DNA of 64,000 nt, taken from Pollutimonas nitritireducens. GTDB lineage: Bacteria; Pseudomonadota; Gammaproteobacteria; Burkholderiales; Burkholderiaceae_B. A model generated the notes under the pieces. It saw nothing but the letters and a program-made list of their open reading frames with translations. It did not search any database and was not told where the DNA came from. The translations under genes and the position numbers were made by a program. This document shows, piece after piece, positions 1 through 9,655 of the stretch. Positions within the stretch are counted from its first letter, which is position 1. Each line of letters begins with the position of its first letter. The stretch is taken from positions 186,001 to 250,000 of the forward strand of contig NZ_PDNV01000003.1 in the NCBI RefSeq assembly GCF_002849615.1. Direction: 5' to 3'.

Positions 1-770
1 GCCAGAGGATGCTTGCGATTAAGGGGTACAAGCTTGTCGCGCAGTGCATCGTTGGGTGCATGCAGCGAAACAGCCAGTGCAACCGGGCAGTCGCGGCCCA
101 GCCTGTCCATCATCGGCACCACCCCGGACGTCGACACGGTGACGCGCCGACGCGATAGCCCATAGGCGTTGTCATCGATCATGAGGCGCAAGGCGCCGAG
201 CACCTGATCGTAATTGAGCAGGGGCTCGCCCATGCCCATCATGACCACGTTGCTGATCACGCGCGCCGGCTCGGGCACGGCCTCGGCCTGGTCGCCCACG
301 CGTGCACTGGACAGGTCCGCTTGAACGGCCCGTTTCGCGTACCATAGCTGGCCGATGATCTCGGCGGTGGTCAGGTTGCGATTGAAGCCCTGATAGCCGG
401 TCGAACAGAAAGGACATGCAACGGTGCAACCTGCCTGGCTGGATATGCACAGGGTGCCGCGATCGTCTTCAGGAATGAAGACAGTCTCGATGGCATTATT
501 CTTGCCAACGTCGAACAGCCATTTGCGCGTGCCATCGGCAGAGCGGTGCTCGCTTGATACGTCGGGCGCATGAATCGAACAGTGCGCGGTGAGCTGCTGG
601 CGGAATTCACGCGCCAGATCGGTCATATCGTCGAACGAATCCGCGCCGCGCTGATGTACCCAGCGCTGCAATTGCTTGGCTCGAAACGGCTTTCCGCCCC
701 ACCGGCCAACCAGATCGGTCAGGGCCGCGGTATCGAGGCCCAGAAGATTGATGGGTTCAGTAGATGACAT
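1..770 (-). CDS. rlmN: 23S rRNA (adenine2503-C2)-methyltransferase RlmN, 3' end missing
   Basis: Radical-SAM enzyme that methylates C2 of A2503 in 23S rRNA and A37 of some tRNAs. The first 256 residues are visible and the C-terminus lies beyond the left edge. The radical-SAM cluster motif CxxxCxxC is at about residues 115-122 (CTVACPFC), and the family-typical [13 protein letters not shown] follows. The ATG at 770 begins [11 protein letters not shown], as expected for the family. It lies 37 bp downstream of ndk on the same strand, the usual betaproteobacterial order, so the two are probably cotranscribed. The family assignment is secure; only the C-terminal part is unverified. Confidence 0.96.
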   Translation of the reverse strand, partial: MSSTEPINLLGLDTAALTDLVGRWGGKPFRAKQLQRWVHQRGADSFDDMTDLAREFRQQLTAHCSIHAPDVSSEHRSADGTRKWLFDVGKNNAIETVFIPEDDRGTLCISSQAGCTVACPFCSTGYQGFNRNLTTAEIIGQLWYAKRAVQADLSSARVGDQAEAVPEPARVISNVVMMGMGEPLLNYDQVLGALRLMIDDNAYGLSRRRVTVSTSGVVPMMDRLGRDCPVALAVSLHAPNDALRDKLVPLNRKHPL

Positions 771-807
771 AACCTTGGCGCAGTGAATAAGATGCAATCC
801 TGACGGA

Positions 808-1233
808 TTAACGGCTGTGGATGGTGCTTTCGGCAAAGAAGAAAGCGATTTCGGCGGCGGCGGTTTCAGCGGCGTCGGAGCCGTGCACCGCATTGGCGTC
901 GATGCTGTCGGCGAAATCGGCGCGGATTGTGCCGGCTTCAGCCTTCTTGGGATCTGTCGCGCCCATCAGGTCGCGGTTCGTCTGGATGGCGTTTTCACCT
1001 TCCAATACCTGTACGAATACGGGGCCAGAGATCATGAAATCGACCAGGTCTTTGTAGAATGGACGCTCTTTGTGCACGGCGTAGAAGCGTTCTGCATCTT
1101 CGCGCGACAGCTGTTGCAAGCGGGCTGCAATGACTTTCAGGTTGGCCTGTTCGAAACGGGCCACGATTTGACCGATGACGTTCTTGGCGACTGCATCAGG
1201 TTTGATAATGGAAAGGGTACGTTCAATAGCCAT
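808..1233 (-). CDS. ndk: Nucleoside diphosphate kinase
   Basis: Transfers the gamma phosphate of ATP to nucleoside diphosphates through a phosphohistidine. The 141 residues are the full usual length. It starts [15 protein letters not shown], and the catalytic histidine lies in the signature NAVHGSDA near residue 117. It is the first gene of the ndk-rlmN pair and diverges from valS across a 333-bp spacer. No strong Shine-Dalgarno sequence precedes the ATG. Confidence 0.98.
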   Translation of the reverse strand: MAIERTLSIIKPDAVAKNVIGQIVARFEQANLKVIAARLQQLSREDAERFYAVHKERPFYKDLVDFMISGPVFVQVLEGENAIQTNRDLMGATDPKKAEAGTIRADFADSIDANAVHGSDAAETAAAEIAFFFAESTIHSR

Positions 1234-1566
1234 ATAAAATCCAAAGAATAGGTGGGAATTTTGACGTTGTCATTACGCACGACGCCTTCCGGACAGACTC
1301 GGCTCAGAAGAAGGACAACGAAAACCCGGGTTGCATAATGGTTTTCTTAATAAAAACAATAACTTTGACAATGTTTTTGTTAACCGGGCATTTTAACATG
1401 CCTAAGCACAGGTGCCATATCATAAAATAGCGTTACCTGGCCGGTCGTACCAACATCCGGTTTTGCCGCCGAACCCGCGCCCGGACCCCGGTCCGCACGC
1501 CTTTCCGGTTTCATATATAGTCAGACTTTCGCCGCTCTGCGGCTGTCTGCATTTACTTTTTACACC
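1234..1566. promoter_or_regulatory. Divergent ndk/valS intergenic region
   Basis: This 333-bp spacer holds no convincing gene. The middle (about 1340-1430) is AT-rich and must contain the promoters for ndk (leftward) and valS (rightward). A perfect -35 hexamer TTGACA sits at 1365-1370 on the plus strand, but no good -10 follows at 16-18 bp. TAAAAT at 1423-1428 is a possible -10 for valS without a good -35. I could not assign either start site, and no T-box-like or other RNA structure was recognised. Confidence 0.4.
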
Positions 1567-4431
1567 ATGACCAACGAACTTGCACCGACCGACCCCGCAC
1601 AACTCTCCAAGAGCTTCGAACCGCAAGAACTAGAAAAGCGCTGGTACGCAGAATGGGAACGTCAGGGCTACTTCACCGGCGGCCAGCATGTGCATCCTAC
1701 CGGTCACCGTAGCAGCCAGCCTTTTGTCATCCAGTTTCCTCCACCGAATGTGACGGGCACGCTGCACATGGGACATGCCTTCAACCAGACGATCATGGAC
1801 GGCCTGGTGCGTTATCACCGCATGCGGGGCGACGATACGGTGTTCATCCCCGGCACCGACCATGCGGGTATCGCCACCCAAATCGTCGTCGAGCGCCAGC
1901 TCGATGCCCAGAATATCTCGCGACACGACCTGGGCCGCGAGGCTTTCGTCGAAAAGGTCTGGGAATGGAAGCAGAAATCGGGCAATGCCATTACCGAGCA
2001 GTTCAGGCGCCTGGGTTCGTCCTGCGACTGGAAGCGCGAGTACTTCACCATGGACGACAACCTTTCCCGAGGGGTGGTGGAAACCTTCGTGCGTCTGCAT
2101 GAACAAGGATTGATCTATCGCGGCAAGCGACTCGTCAATTGGGATCCCGTGCTTGGAACGGCGGTGTCCGACCTTGAAGTCGTCAGCGTCGAAGAAGATG
2201 GCTTCATGTGGGAAATCCGCTATCCGCTCACAACACCGGTCGGCGATATTGAATACCTGGTCGTGGCGACCACACGGCCTGAGACCATGCTGGGCGACGT
2301 CGCCGTCATGGTACATCCCGAAGACACACGCTACGCTCACCTTATTGGCGCGACAGTGACGCTGCCGCTGGTAGGCCGCCAGATACCGGTCATCGCCGAC
2401 GACTACGTAGATCGCGAATTCGGTACCGGCGTGGTCAAAGTCACGCCGGCGCACGACTTCAATGACTACGCCGTCGGCCAGCGCCACGGACTGGACATGA
2501 TCAGTGTACTGACGCTCGATGCAAAAATAGCGGACACTGCCCCGACCGCCTACCAGGGCATGGACCGCTTCGAAGCGCGCAAGAAAATCGTCCAGGATCT
2601 TACCGAGCAAAACCTGCTCCAACTGGCAAGACCGCACAAGTTGATGGTGCCGCGCGGCGATCGCACGAATACTGTCATCGAGCCCATGCTTACCGATCAG
2701 TGGTTCGTGGCAATGAGCAAGCCGGCACCGGGCGGCACATTGAACCCCGGAAAAAGTATTACCGATGTGGCCTTGGAAGTTGTGTCCGATGGACGCATCA
2801 AGTTCTATCCTGAAAACTGGACCACGACGTACAACCAGTGGCTGGAAAATATTCAAGACTGGTGCATATCACGTCAGTTGTGGTGGGGCCATCAGATTCC
2901 GGCCTGGTACGCGGAAGACGGTCGCATTTTCGTGGCGCGCACCGAAGCCGAAGCAAGCCAAAAAGCAATTGCAGCCGGTGTCAGCGGACCACTGACGCGC
3001 GATGCCGATGTGCTCGACACCTGGTTCTCATCGGCGCTGGTGCCCTTTACGGATCTGGGATGGCCCGAGCAAACTCCCGACCTTGCGCGCTACCTGCCGT
3101 CCAGTGTCCTGGTGACCGGCTTCGACATCATATTCTTCTGGGTTGCCCGCATGGTGATGATGAGCATGCACATGACTGGCAAAGTCCCCTTCCAGACCGT
3201 TTACGTGCACGGCCTCGTGTGCGACATGGAAGGCAAGAAAATGAGCAAGTCCAAAGGCAATACGATCGATCCTGTCGACCTTATCGACGGCATCGGGCTG
3301 GACGAGCTGCTTGAAAAGCGCAGCACCGGGCTAATGAATCCCAAGCAGGCTGCCAGTATCAGGAAAAAGACCGCCAAGGACTACCCCACCGGGTTCCCTG
3401 CATACGGTACGGACGCACTGCGCTTTACCATGGCGGCCTATGCCACCCTGGGGCGCAACATCAATTTCGACCTGAAGCGCTGCGAGGGCTATCGCAACTT
3501 CTGCAACAAGCTGTGGAATGCGACGCGCTTCGTGCTGATGAACACCGAAGGCCATAACCTGGTGGCACAGGCCGACGCCGCCCAGGCACCAGGCGAACTT
3601 TCCTTCGTCGATCGCTGGATAATCAGCCAGTTGCAGCGCCTCGAAACAGAAATTGAACGCGGTTTCACGGATTATCGTTTCGACAATATTGCCAATGCGC
3701 TCTATCGCTTCGTCTGGGATGAGTACTGCGACTGGTATGTCGAACTGGCCAAGGTACAAATCCAGCATGGGACTCCGGAGCAACAGTTGGGGACCCGCCG
3801 CACACTTATCCGGGTATTGGAAACCGTGTTGCGGCTGGCTCACCCCATTATTCCGTACATCACGGAAGAGCTTTGGCAGAAAGTCTCCGTGGTTGCCGGC
3901 AAGCGCGACCCACACGACAACACCAGCATTTGCGTGCAGCCCTACCCGTCTGCCAATGACGCGATGCTGGACGATCAGGCCGAGGCACAGGTGGCGTTGC
4001 TTAAAGCCCAGGTTGAAGCAGTACGGGCCTTGCGCGGAGAAATGAACTTGTCGCCCGCACAACGCGTCCCGCTGATCGCGCAAGGCGAACGCGACATGCT
4101 ACAGGCCAACGGCCAGTATCTGGCCGCGCTGGCCAAACTCGAGACCGTGGATATCGTCGATCAATTGCCCGACGTGGGCGCACCAGTCCAGGTTGTAGGC
4201 ACGACCCAACTGATGCTGCACGTCGAAATCGACATCGACGCGGAACGGCTGCGCCTGGGCAAAGAGATCGACCGCCTTCAGAATGAAATAACAAAGGCAC
4301 GCGGCAAACTGTCGAACGCCAGTTTTGTGGAACGTGCCCCAGCCGCCGTGGTGGAACAGGAAAAGCTGCGCATGGCCCAATTCGGTGAAACATTGCAAAA
4401 GGTGCAGGAACAGCTGACCAAGCTGGCCTGA
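1567..4431 (+). CDS. valS: Valyl-tRNA synthetase
   Basis: Charges tRNA-Val with valine and hydrolyses mischarged Thr-tRNA-Val. At 954 residues it is full length for the bacterial enzyme. The class I HIGH-type signature is in [15 protein letters not shown] near residue 60 and KMSKS is in [10 protein letters not shown] near residue 560. An editing domain lies between them, then an anticodon-binding domain and a C-terminal coiled-coil arm (about 880-954). The gene stands alone and converges on trmD, with 110 bp of repeat-rich DNA between the two stop codons. The ATG lacks a clear Shine-Dalgarno sequence. Confidence 0.98.
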   Translation: MTNELAPTDPAQLSKSFEPQELEKRWYAEWERQGYFTGGQHVHPTGHRSSQPFVIQFPPPNVTGTLHMGHAFNQTIMDGLVRYHRMRGDDTVFIPGTDHAGIATQIVVERQLDAQNISRHDLGREAFVEKVWEWKQKSGNAITEQFRRLGSSCDWKREYFTMDDNLSRGVVETFVRLHEQGLIYRGKRLVNWDPVLGTAVSDLEVVSVEEDGFMWEIRYPLTTPVGDIEYLVVATTRPETMLGDVAVMVHPEDTRYAHLIGATVTLPLVGRQIPVIADDYVDREFGTGVVKVTPAHDFNDYAVGQRHGLDMISVLTLDAKIADTAPTAYQGMDRFEARKKIVQDLTEQNLLQLARPHKLMVPRGDRTNTVIEPMLTDQWFVAMSKPAPGGTLNPGKSITDVALEVVSDGRIKFYPENWTTTYNQWLENIQDWCISRQLWWGHQIPAWYAEDGRIFVARTEAEASQKAIAAGVSGPLTRDADVLDTWFSSALVPFTDLGWPEQTPDLARYLPSSVLVTGFDIIFFWVARMVMMSMHMTGKVPFQTVYVHGLVCDMEGKKMSKSKGNTIDPVDLIDGIGLDELLEKRSTGLMNPKQAASIRKKTAKDYPTGFPAYGTDALRFTMAAYATLGRNINFDLKRCEGYRNFCNKLWNATRFVLMNTEGHNLVAQADAAQAPGELSFVDRWIISQLQRLETEIERGFTDYRFDNIANALYRFVWDEYCDWYVELAKVQIQHGTPEQQLGTRRTLIRVLETVLRLAHPIIPYITEELWQKVSVVAGKRDPHDNTSICVQPYPSANDAMLDDQAEAQVALLKAQVEAVRALRGEMNLSPAQRVPLIAQGERDMLQANGQYLAALAKLETVDIVDQLPDVGAPVQVVGTTQLMLHVEIDIDAERLRLGKEIDRLQNEITKARGKLSNASFVERAPAAVVEQEKLRMAQFGETLQKVQEQLTKLA

Positions 4432-4450
4432 TGAACACCGGGCGTGGCTA

Positions 4451-4604
4451 CGCCGACGTAGCGACGCCCGACATAGCGACGCCCGACGTAGCGACGCCCG
4501 ACATGTTCAATGCCGGGGCATTACATCTATTACTGGCGTCGCTACCGGCGACCTTGCGAGCCAGGCTTGTCGACGCCCGATGTAGCGACCCGCGATGTGC
4601 CGAC
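4451..4604. repeat. 15-bp direct repeats across the valS/trmD junction
   Basis: Three contiguous 15-bp units at 4451-4465, 4466-4480 and 4481-4495 share the plus-strand consensus GCCCGACRTAGCGAC, followed by a partial unit at 4496-4503. A further copy (GCCCGATGTAGCGAC) at 4575-4589 and a degenerate one at 4590-4604 lie inside the 3' end of trmD, where a unit reads as Val-Ala-Thr-Ser-Gly. The unit length is a multiple of three, so expansion keeps the reading frame. No classical terminator hairpin is obvious between the convergent genes. Confidence 0.85.
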
Positions 4605-5393
4605 GCTGCAGGCACCTGATTCATGAAGAAATTTTTCGTCGACCCTGGACAACAGGCCAGCCTCGCGGGCGGCGGCAATCAGATCGGGACGACGCGCGGC
4701 TGTGATGGCCAGGGACTGCTGGCGACGCCACACGGCAATATTTGCATGGTGCCCGGACAACAATTCAGCAGGGACGGATTCGCCACCGTAAACTTCGGGT
4801 CTGGTGTAATGTGGACTGTCCAGCAGCCCGGTCAACGCGGTGTTGAAAGAGTCTTGAAGGGCGGAGTGCGCATCGTTCAACGCGCCGGGAAGCAAACGAA
4901 CGGCGCTGTCAATAATCGCAAGCGCGGCGATTTCTCCCCCAGACAGCACAAAATCACCCATGGAGACTTCGTGGGTGACGTTGCGGTCGATGAAACGCTG
5001 GTCTATGCCTTCATAGCGTCCACAAATCAGGATGGCGCCCGGACCATTGGCCAATTCCTGAGCCATGGCTTGGTCAAAGCGCTTGCCTGTGGGACTCATC
5101 AGTATTACCGGGCTGTCGTCCGGTAATGATGAATCCGACCTCGTTCCGTGCAGCTCTTCCCTGCTTTTCCGCGCGGCGCTGACAGCCTGCTCCAGCGGTT
5201 CGGCCATCATGACCATACCAGGACCGCCGCCATAAGGCCGGTCGTCGACTGTGCGGTGAACATCGTGGGTGAAATCGCGCGGATTCCATAAGGCCAACGA
5301 CCACAGTTGCTGCTTGTGGGCACGCCCGGTCACACCGAGATCGCGCACCACCGAGAACATATCGGGAAATAGAGATATAACATCGAATCGCAT
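4542..5393 (-). CDS. trmD: tRNA (guanine37-N1)-methyltransferase, with C-terminal extension
   Basis: SPOUT-family methyltransferase that makes m1G37 in tRNAs and prevents +1 frameshifting. The trefoil-knot AdoMet-binding region is clear at about residues 95-160, with [19 protein letters not shown] and [10 protein letters not shown]. The 283 residues exceed the usual 240-255. The extra C-terminal tail after about residue 255 is rich in Gly, Ser, Thr and Val and coincides with the 15-bp repeats, so it looks like a repeat-derived addition outside the folded core. It is the last gene of rpsP-rimM-trmD. The usual downstream neighbour rplS is absent, its place taken by convergent valS. Confidence 0.97.
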   Translation of the reverse strand: MRFDVISLFPDMFSVVRDLGVTGRAHKQQLWSLALWNPRDFTHDVHRTVDDRPYGGGPGMVMMAEPLEQAVSAARKSREELHGTRSDSSLPDDSPVILMSPTGKRFDQAMAQELANGPGAILICGRYEGIDQRFIDRNVTHEVSMGDFVLSGGEIAALAIIDSAVRLLPGALNDAHSALQDSFNTALTGLLDSPHYTRPEVYGGESVPAELLSGHHANIAVWRRQQSLAITAARRPDLIAAAREAGLLSRVDEKFLHESGACSVGTSRVATSGVDKPGSQGRR

Positions 5394-5440
5394 TGCGCCC
5401 GCCTTGCTGCTGTAATAACAGTCTTACCGCAGCGTAATAG

Positions 5441-6073
5441 TCAGAATTCGACCGGCCAATTGCTATCGAGGCGTTTTTTGGCGAGATCCACGGTATGGAC
5501 ATGGGCATTGACAAAAGGCACCAGCACTTCAATGGCACGGCCTTTCGCAGAGCCTTTGTCATTTTGCATCAGAACCAGGTCTCCGTTGGCATCCAACCTA
5601 GCACGTGCCACACGCAATAACGCATGAGCGCCGTTGTCGACTACGTCGATCACCTGGCCGATAAGCGCGGGTTGGCCATCGAGTTCGCCGAACAACTGGC
5701 AGCCGATCAGGTCGACCCAGTAGTACTCATCGTCGTCGGCAGACGGAAAATCGCCTCGGGGTACCCAGACCGTATGCCCTTTCATGGCTTCGGCGTGGTC
5801 CCGGTCGGCGACAGTACTGAGTTCGGCGACGATCGTGGACCCCTGAGGGCGGCACGCAAGCACGTCTGCGGAAAGAAAAGACGGCAAAGCGCCCGTGCTT
5901 CCAACCGGAACGGGCGCTTTCAACCACCAGGTTTTTGCCGCAAGCAAAACCTGCGCATTCGTGGAATGCGGCTGGATCTTGACCCAGCCCCGCACTCCGT
6001 AGGCTGATACCACACGCCCAAGCTCTACCAAATCCGCAGGAGCTTTGACGTGTGTGGAATCAGCCTTGGCCAC
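5441..6073 (-). CDS. rimM: 16S rRNA processing / ribosome maturation factor RimM
   Basis: Assembly factor that binds ribosomal protein S19 and helps mature the 30S head. The 210 residues hold an N-terminal RimM domain beginning LVELGRVVSAYGVRGWVKI at about residue 15 and a C-terminal PRC barrel with the YYWVDLIGCQLF motif. The start is GTG at 6073 with a poor ribosome-binding site; the first 14 residues before the conserved core are not typical. It lies 24 bp downstream of rpsP and 47 bp upstream of trmD. Confidence 0.96.
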   Translation of the reverse strand: MAKADSTHVKAPADLVELGRVVSAYGVRGWVKIQPHSTNAQVLLAAKTWWLKAPVPVGSTGALPSFLSADVLACRPQGSTIVAELSTVADRDHAEAMKGHTVWVPRGDFPSADDDEYYWVDLIGCQLFGELDGQPALIGQVIDVVDNGAHALLRVARARLDANGDLVLMQNDKGSAKGRAIEVLVPFVNAHVHTVDLAKKRLDSNWPVEF

Positions 6074-6097
6074 TATGAATGCTGTGTAGCGCTGCTA

Positions 6098-6352
6098 TCA
6101 GGCAGCGGCTTTGGCCGAGAAATCTTTAACCAGACGTGCCACTGCAGGCGACAATTGCGCACCCTTGTCGGTCCAGTACTGAACGCGATCCAGGGCAAGA
6201 CGCAGGTTTTCCTGGCCTTCGTTGGCTACAGGGTTGTAGAAGCCCACACGCTCAATGAAGCGGCCATCGCGGCGATTACGCGAGTCGGCTGCTACAACGT
6301 TGTAAAACGGACGCTTCTTCGAGCCGCCACGGGCTAGACGAATCACAACCAT
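6098..6352 (-). CDS. rpsP: 30S ribosomal protein S16
   Basis: Small-subunit ribosomal protein of 84 residues, the normal length, starting [21 protein letters not shown] good Shine-Dalgarno sequence (AAGGA) precedes the ATG. It is the first gene of the rpsP-rimM-trmD operon. The roughly 120 bp upstream of it, before the tusA stop, are AT-rich near 6360-6400 and probably hold the operon promoter. Confidence 0.98.
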   Translation of the reverse strand: MVVIRLARGGSKKRPFYNVVAADSRNRRDGRFIERVGFYNPVANEGQENLRLALDRVQYWTDKGAQLSPAVARLVKDFSAKAAA

Positions 6353-6474
6353 TGGTAATCCTTAAAATATACTGTGAAAAACAAAAGATTCTAGCACTTT
6401 TCGGGCCGCTTCCGCAAACTCAATCGGTATCGCGACGTTGTCGACAACTAAAAAACGACAGGAAGAACAACCAT

Positions 6475-6723
6475 TTAGCGACGCCGCAAAAAGTGGACGG
6501 CCGACCCCTCGGTTTCGAACTGGCCTTCAAGCACGTTGCCGGTTTGCTTGGCAAAGGCCTGGAAGTCCCGCAAGGCATGCGTATCGGTGGTTATCACCTT
6601 CAGCAGTTGTCCGCTATGCAATTGAGCCAATGCTTTCTTGGCACGCAGGATCGGCAGCGGACATTTCAGGCCCGAGGCATCCACTTCAAGATCGGCAGCC
6701 AGTCCGCCCAGGGTATCGCTCAT
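6475..6723 (-). CDS. tusA: TusA-family sulfur-carrier protein
   Basis: Small sulfur-transfer protein of 82 residues. The signature GLKCPLPILRAKKAL places the sulfur-accepting cysteine near residue 20 in the CPxP motif, and the C-terminus ends in the usual beta strand. The ATG at 6723 lies 4 bp after the alaS stop, giving translational coupling; longer upstream starts would lie inside alaS and add unrelated residues. In E. coli TusA feeds sulfur to tRNA thiolation, which fits the tRNA-related neighbourhood, but TusA paralogues have several roles, so the substrate is inference. Confidence 0.9.
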   Translation of the reverse strand: MSDTLGGLAADLEVDASGLKCPLPILRAKKALAQLHSGQLLKVITTDTHALRDFQAFAKQTGNVLEGQFETEGSAVHFLRRR

Positions 6724-6727
6724 TGCG

Positions 6728-9355
6728 TCAAGCCAGTCCCAGACGTTCGCGTACCCATGCATCGGCACCGGCGATCGCATCATTGAGCGCTGCGATATCG
6801 GTACCGCCGCCCATGGCCATGTCGGGACGTCCACCGCCCTTGCCACCCACTTGCGCCGCGACCAGGCTAACGAGGTCGCCCGCCTTCACCTTCCCGGTAA
6901 GATCGGCGGTCACGCCAGCAACAAGGCTGATCTTGCCATCGGCCACGGTGGCCAACAGTACCACCGCCGACTTCAGGCGATCTTTAAGCTGGTCGACCAT
7001 ACCTCGCAAGGCTTTGGCTTCGACACCCGACAGGCCGGCGACCAGGAGCTTGGACACGCCGTTGAGATCGACTGCCTGGCTTGCCAAATCGTTGCCGGCG
7101 GCGGAGGCTTGCTTGCTGCGAAGCTGGTCGAGATCGCGTTCGAGAGCCTTGATCTGGCTTTGAAGAAGAATGATACGGTCTACGAGTTCGGTGGGCTGAG
7201 TCTTCAACATGCCTGCTGCACGCACCAGGGTATCGTTGGTCTGCTGCACCCACTTGAGCGCATTGTCGCCAGTGATGGCCTCCACACGGCGTACGCCCGC
7301 GGCGACACCGCCTTCGGACACTATCTTGAACAGGCCGATATCCCCCGTACGCGTTACGTGTGTTCCTCCACACAGTTCGCGTGAGGATCCGATATCCAGA
7401 ACGCGAACGACATCGCCATACTTTTCGCCGAATAGGGCCATGGCCCCACCCTGCACCGCCTCGTCATAAGGCAGCAACTGTGCATTGGTGGCATGGTTAT
7501 CCAGTATTTCCGCATTGACCAACTGTTCGACTTCGATGATTTGAGCAGGCGTCAGCGGTGCGTCGTGCGCAAAGTCGAACCGCGTCTTGTCAGCGTCGAC
7601 CAGGGAACCGCGTTGTTGCACATGTGCGCCAAGGACCTGCCGCAAAGCCTTGTGCATAAGGTGAGTGGCCGAGTGGTTGCGCACCGTGCGCGCGCGCCGC
7701 AGCGTGTCAACCCGCGCATCTACCGTATCGCCTACAGACAGCGCACCATCGAGCAAGCGGCCGTGGTGGCCGAACACGCCGTTCTGGATCTTTTGCGTAT
7801 CGGCAACCTCGAATCGCGAGCCGCTGCCCAGCAGCAGCCCTGCATCGCCCGCCTGGCCGCCGGATTCCGCGTAGAACGGTGTGGCATCAAGCACCACGAT
7901 AGCGTCCTGGCCCGCCGCCAATGTTTCGACCGATGTACCGTTGATGTACAGTGCGGTGACCCTGCCCTGACTGGCCAGGTTGTCGTATCCGTCGAAACGG
8001 GTCTCCGCCCCACTATAGGACAGGCCTTCCACGGCTTTGAACTTGCCTGCCGCGCGCGCCTGTGTGCGCTGCCGGTTCATGGCCAGTTCAAAGCCTTCGT
8101 GATCGACGTTGACGTTTCGTTCACGGCAAATATCTGCCGTAAGATCTACCGGGAAACCATAGGTATCGTACAGCGCGAACAGCGTCTGACCATCCAGCAT
8201 GCCATTTTCGGGAATGTTTGCCAGCGCCGAGTCGAGTATCTTCATACCGTTTTCCAGCGTTTCACTGAAGCGTTCCTCTTCTTGCTTGATCACCTGCTCG
8301 ACGCGGGACTGCTGGGCGGCGAGCTCTGGGTAAGCCGTGCCCATTTCAGCGACAAGGTCGGCCACAAGGCGGTAGAAGAACGTGCCAGACTGGCCGAGCT
8401 TGTGGCCATGGCGCAAGGCGCGGCGCACGATGCGGCGCAATACGTAGCCTCGGCCTTCGTTGCTGGGAATGACGCCATCCACAATAAGAAAACTGCAGGC
8501 GCGAATGTGATCGGCAATGACTTTGAGCGAATTATTGTTCAGGTCAGTCGCCCCGGTTTCGCGCGCAGCGGCCTTGATGAGAGACCGGAACAGGTCGATC
8601 TCGTAGTTCGAATGTACATGCTGCAGGACGGCAGCTATACGTTCGAGGCCCATGCCGGTATCGACACAGGGCTTGGGCAATTGCGGCATATTGCCGGCGG
8701 CATCGCGCTCGAATTGCATGAAAACGAGGTTCCAGATTTCGATGTAGCGGTCCCCATCCTCCTCGGGCGATCCCGGCGGCCCGCCCCAGATTGCGGGACC
8801 ATGGTCATAGAAAATTTCCGAGCAAGGACCGCAAGGACCGGTGTCAGCCATTTGCCAGAAGTTGTCCGACGCATAACGGGCGCCCTTGTTGTCGCCAATG
8901 CGGATGATGCGTTCGGTCGGAACGCCAATTTCGTTCGCCCAGATGTCGTAAGCCTCGTCATCTTCTTGGTATACGGTGACCCATAGCTTTTCGGCAGGCA
9001 GCTTGTAGACGGACGTAAGCAGTTCCCATGCGTGCTGGATTGCTTCGCGCTTGAAGTAGTCGCCGAAGCTGAAGTTGCCCAGCATCTCGAAAAACGTGTG
9101 GTGCCTGGCCGTATAACCGACGTTTTCCAGATCGTTATGCTTGCCGCCCGCGCGCACACAGCGCTGCGATGATGTGGCGCGGCTATAGGGACGCGTGTCT
9201 TTCCCGGTGAAAACGTCCTTGAACTGCACCATGCCGGCATTGGTGAACAATAGAGTTGGATCGTTGCCCGGCACCAGCGACGATGATGGCACGACCTGGT
9301 GCCCCTTCGACTCAAAGAAAGACAGGAACTTCTGGCGTATTTCGGATGTTTTCAT
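6728..9355 (-). CDS. alaS: Alanyl-tRNA synthetase
   Basis: Charges tRNA-Ala and edits mischarged Ser/Gly. The 875 residues are full length. The class II catalytic core is N-terminal ([19 protein letters not shown]). The editing domain carries [12 protein letters not shown] near residue 560 and the zinc-ligand region [13 protein letters not shown] near 665. The C-Ala domain ends in a glycine-rich [15 protein letters not shown]. It is transcribed with tusA, and a perfect TATAAT lies 34 bp upstream of the ATG. Confidence 0.98.
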   Translation of the reverse strand: MKTSEIRQKFLSFFESKGHQVVPSSSLVPGNDPTLLFTNAGMVQFKDVFTGKDTRPYSRATSSQRCVRAGGKHNDLENVGYTARHHTFFEMLGNFSFGDYFKREAIQHAWELLTSVYKLPAEKLWVTVYQEDDEAYDIWANEIGVPTERIIRIGDNKGARYASDNFWQMADTGPCGPCSEIFYDHGPAIWGGPPGSPEEDGDRYIEIWNLVFMQFERDAAGNMPQLPKPCVDTGMGLERIAAVLQHVHSNYEIDLFRSLIKAAARETGATDLNNNSLKVIADHIRACSFLIVDGVIPSNEGRGYVLRRIVRRALRHGHKLGQSGTFFYRLVADLVAEMGTAYPELAAQQSRVEQVIKQEEERFSETLENGMKILDSALANIPENGMLDGQTLFALYDTYGFPVDLTADICRERNVNVDHEGFELAMNRQRTQARAAGKFKAVEGLSYSGAETRFDGYDNLASQGRVTALYINGTSVETLAAGQDAIVVLDATPFYAESGGQAGDAGLLLGSGSRFEVADTQKIQNGVFGHHGRLLDGALSVGDTVDARVDTLRRARTVRNHSATHLMHKALRQVLGAHVQQRGSLVDADKTRFDFAHDAPLTPAQIIEVEQLVNAEILDNHATNAQLLPYDEAVQGGAMALFGEKYGDVVRVLDIGSSRELCGGTHVTRTGDIGLFKIVSEGGVAAGVRRVEAITGDNALKWVQQTNDTLVRAAGMLKTQPTELVDRIILLQSQIKALERDLDQLRSKQASAAGNDLASQAVDLNGVSKLLVAGLSGVEAKALRGMVDQLKDRLKSAVVLLATVADGKISLVAGVTADLTGKVKAGDLVSLVAAQVGGKGGGRPDMAMGGGTDIAALNDAIAGADAWVRERLGLA

Positions 9356-9655
9356 TGCAGAAAAACACTAATTGATAAGTAACCTTTGATTATAGGGGGT
9401 GTTTCGTCAAAAACGCTAAGCCGCAAGGAAGGCGAGCAGCTGTGCAACCGTCCACACGGCAATCGCGACGAGAAGCTTGCTTGGCGTGATTGGCAGGCCG
9501 ATGGGCTACTGGACGCACTGCTGAAGCACGGCAGCAGGCCGGGACTCGAAGCGCGCCCTGTTGCTCCGCTACCCGATCAGCCCAAGAAATCGGAATGAGC
9601 GATGTTGTAAAACCGCTTCAACTCTATGCAGATCCAGTGCAGGAACCGTGATGCG
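9356..9655. other. Spacer between alaS and pilV, no secure gene
   Basis: 300 bp between the alaS start and the pilV stop. A 70-codon plus-strand frame (9386-9598) is open but can only begin at TTG, has no ribosome-binding site, and its start overlaps the presumed alaS -10. Its product (rich in Lys, Arg, Pro and Asp) resembles nothing I recognise, so I do not call it a gene. In plasmid R64 the position downstream of pilV holds alternative pilV cassettes and the rci recombinase; neither is recognisable here. No tRNA or terminator hairpin was seen. Confidence 0.5.
9389..9394 (-). promoter_or_regulatory. Probable -10 element of alaS
   Basis: TATAAT on the minus strand at 9394-9389, about 34 bp before the alaS ATG, matches the sigma-70 consensus exactly. 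No good -35 lies at 16-18 bp; a TTGACG is present but only 10 bp upstream. The assignment rests on the -10 and its position. Confidence 0.4.

Noticed and set aside
1365-1393. sigma-70 promoter for valS built on the perfect TTGACA
   Set aside because: No acceptable -10 at 16-18 bp, so only the region is annotated.
1630-2856. Long open frame (about 408 codons) opposite valS
   Set aside because: Antisense shadow of valS.
7493-8986. Long open frame (about 497 codons) opposite alaS
   Set aside because: It is a shadow of the alaS reading frame; the real gene on the other strand has full family similarity.
9493-9513. Possible second shufflon site in the spacer downstream of pilV
   Set aside because: Only the TGG end resembles the consensus; the CCGGT core is absent.
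9386-9598. 70-codon plus-strand frame between pilV and alaS
   Set aside because: Only a TTG start, no ribosome-binding site, start overlaps the alaS -10, and no recognisable protein family.
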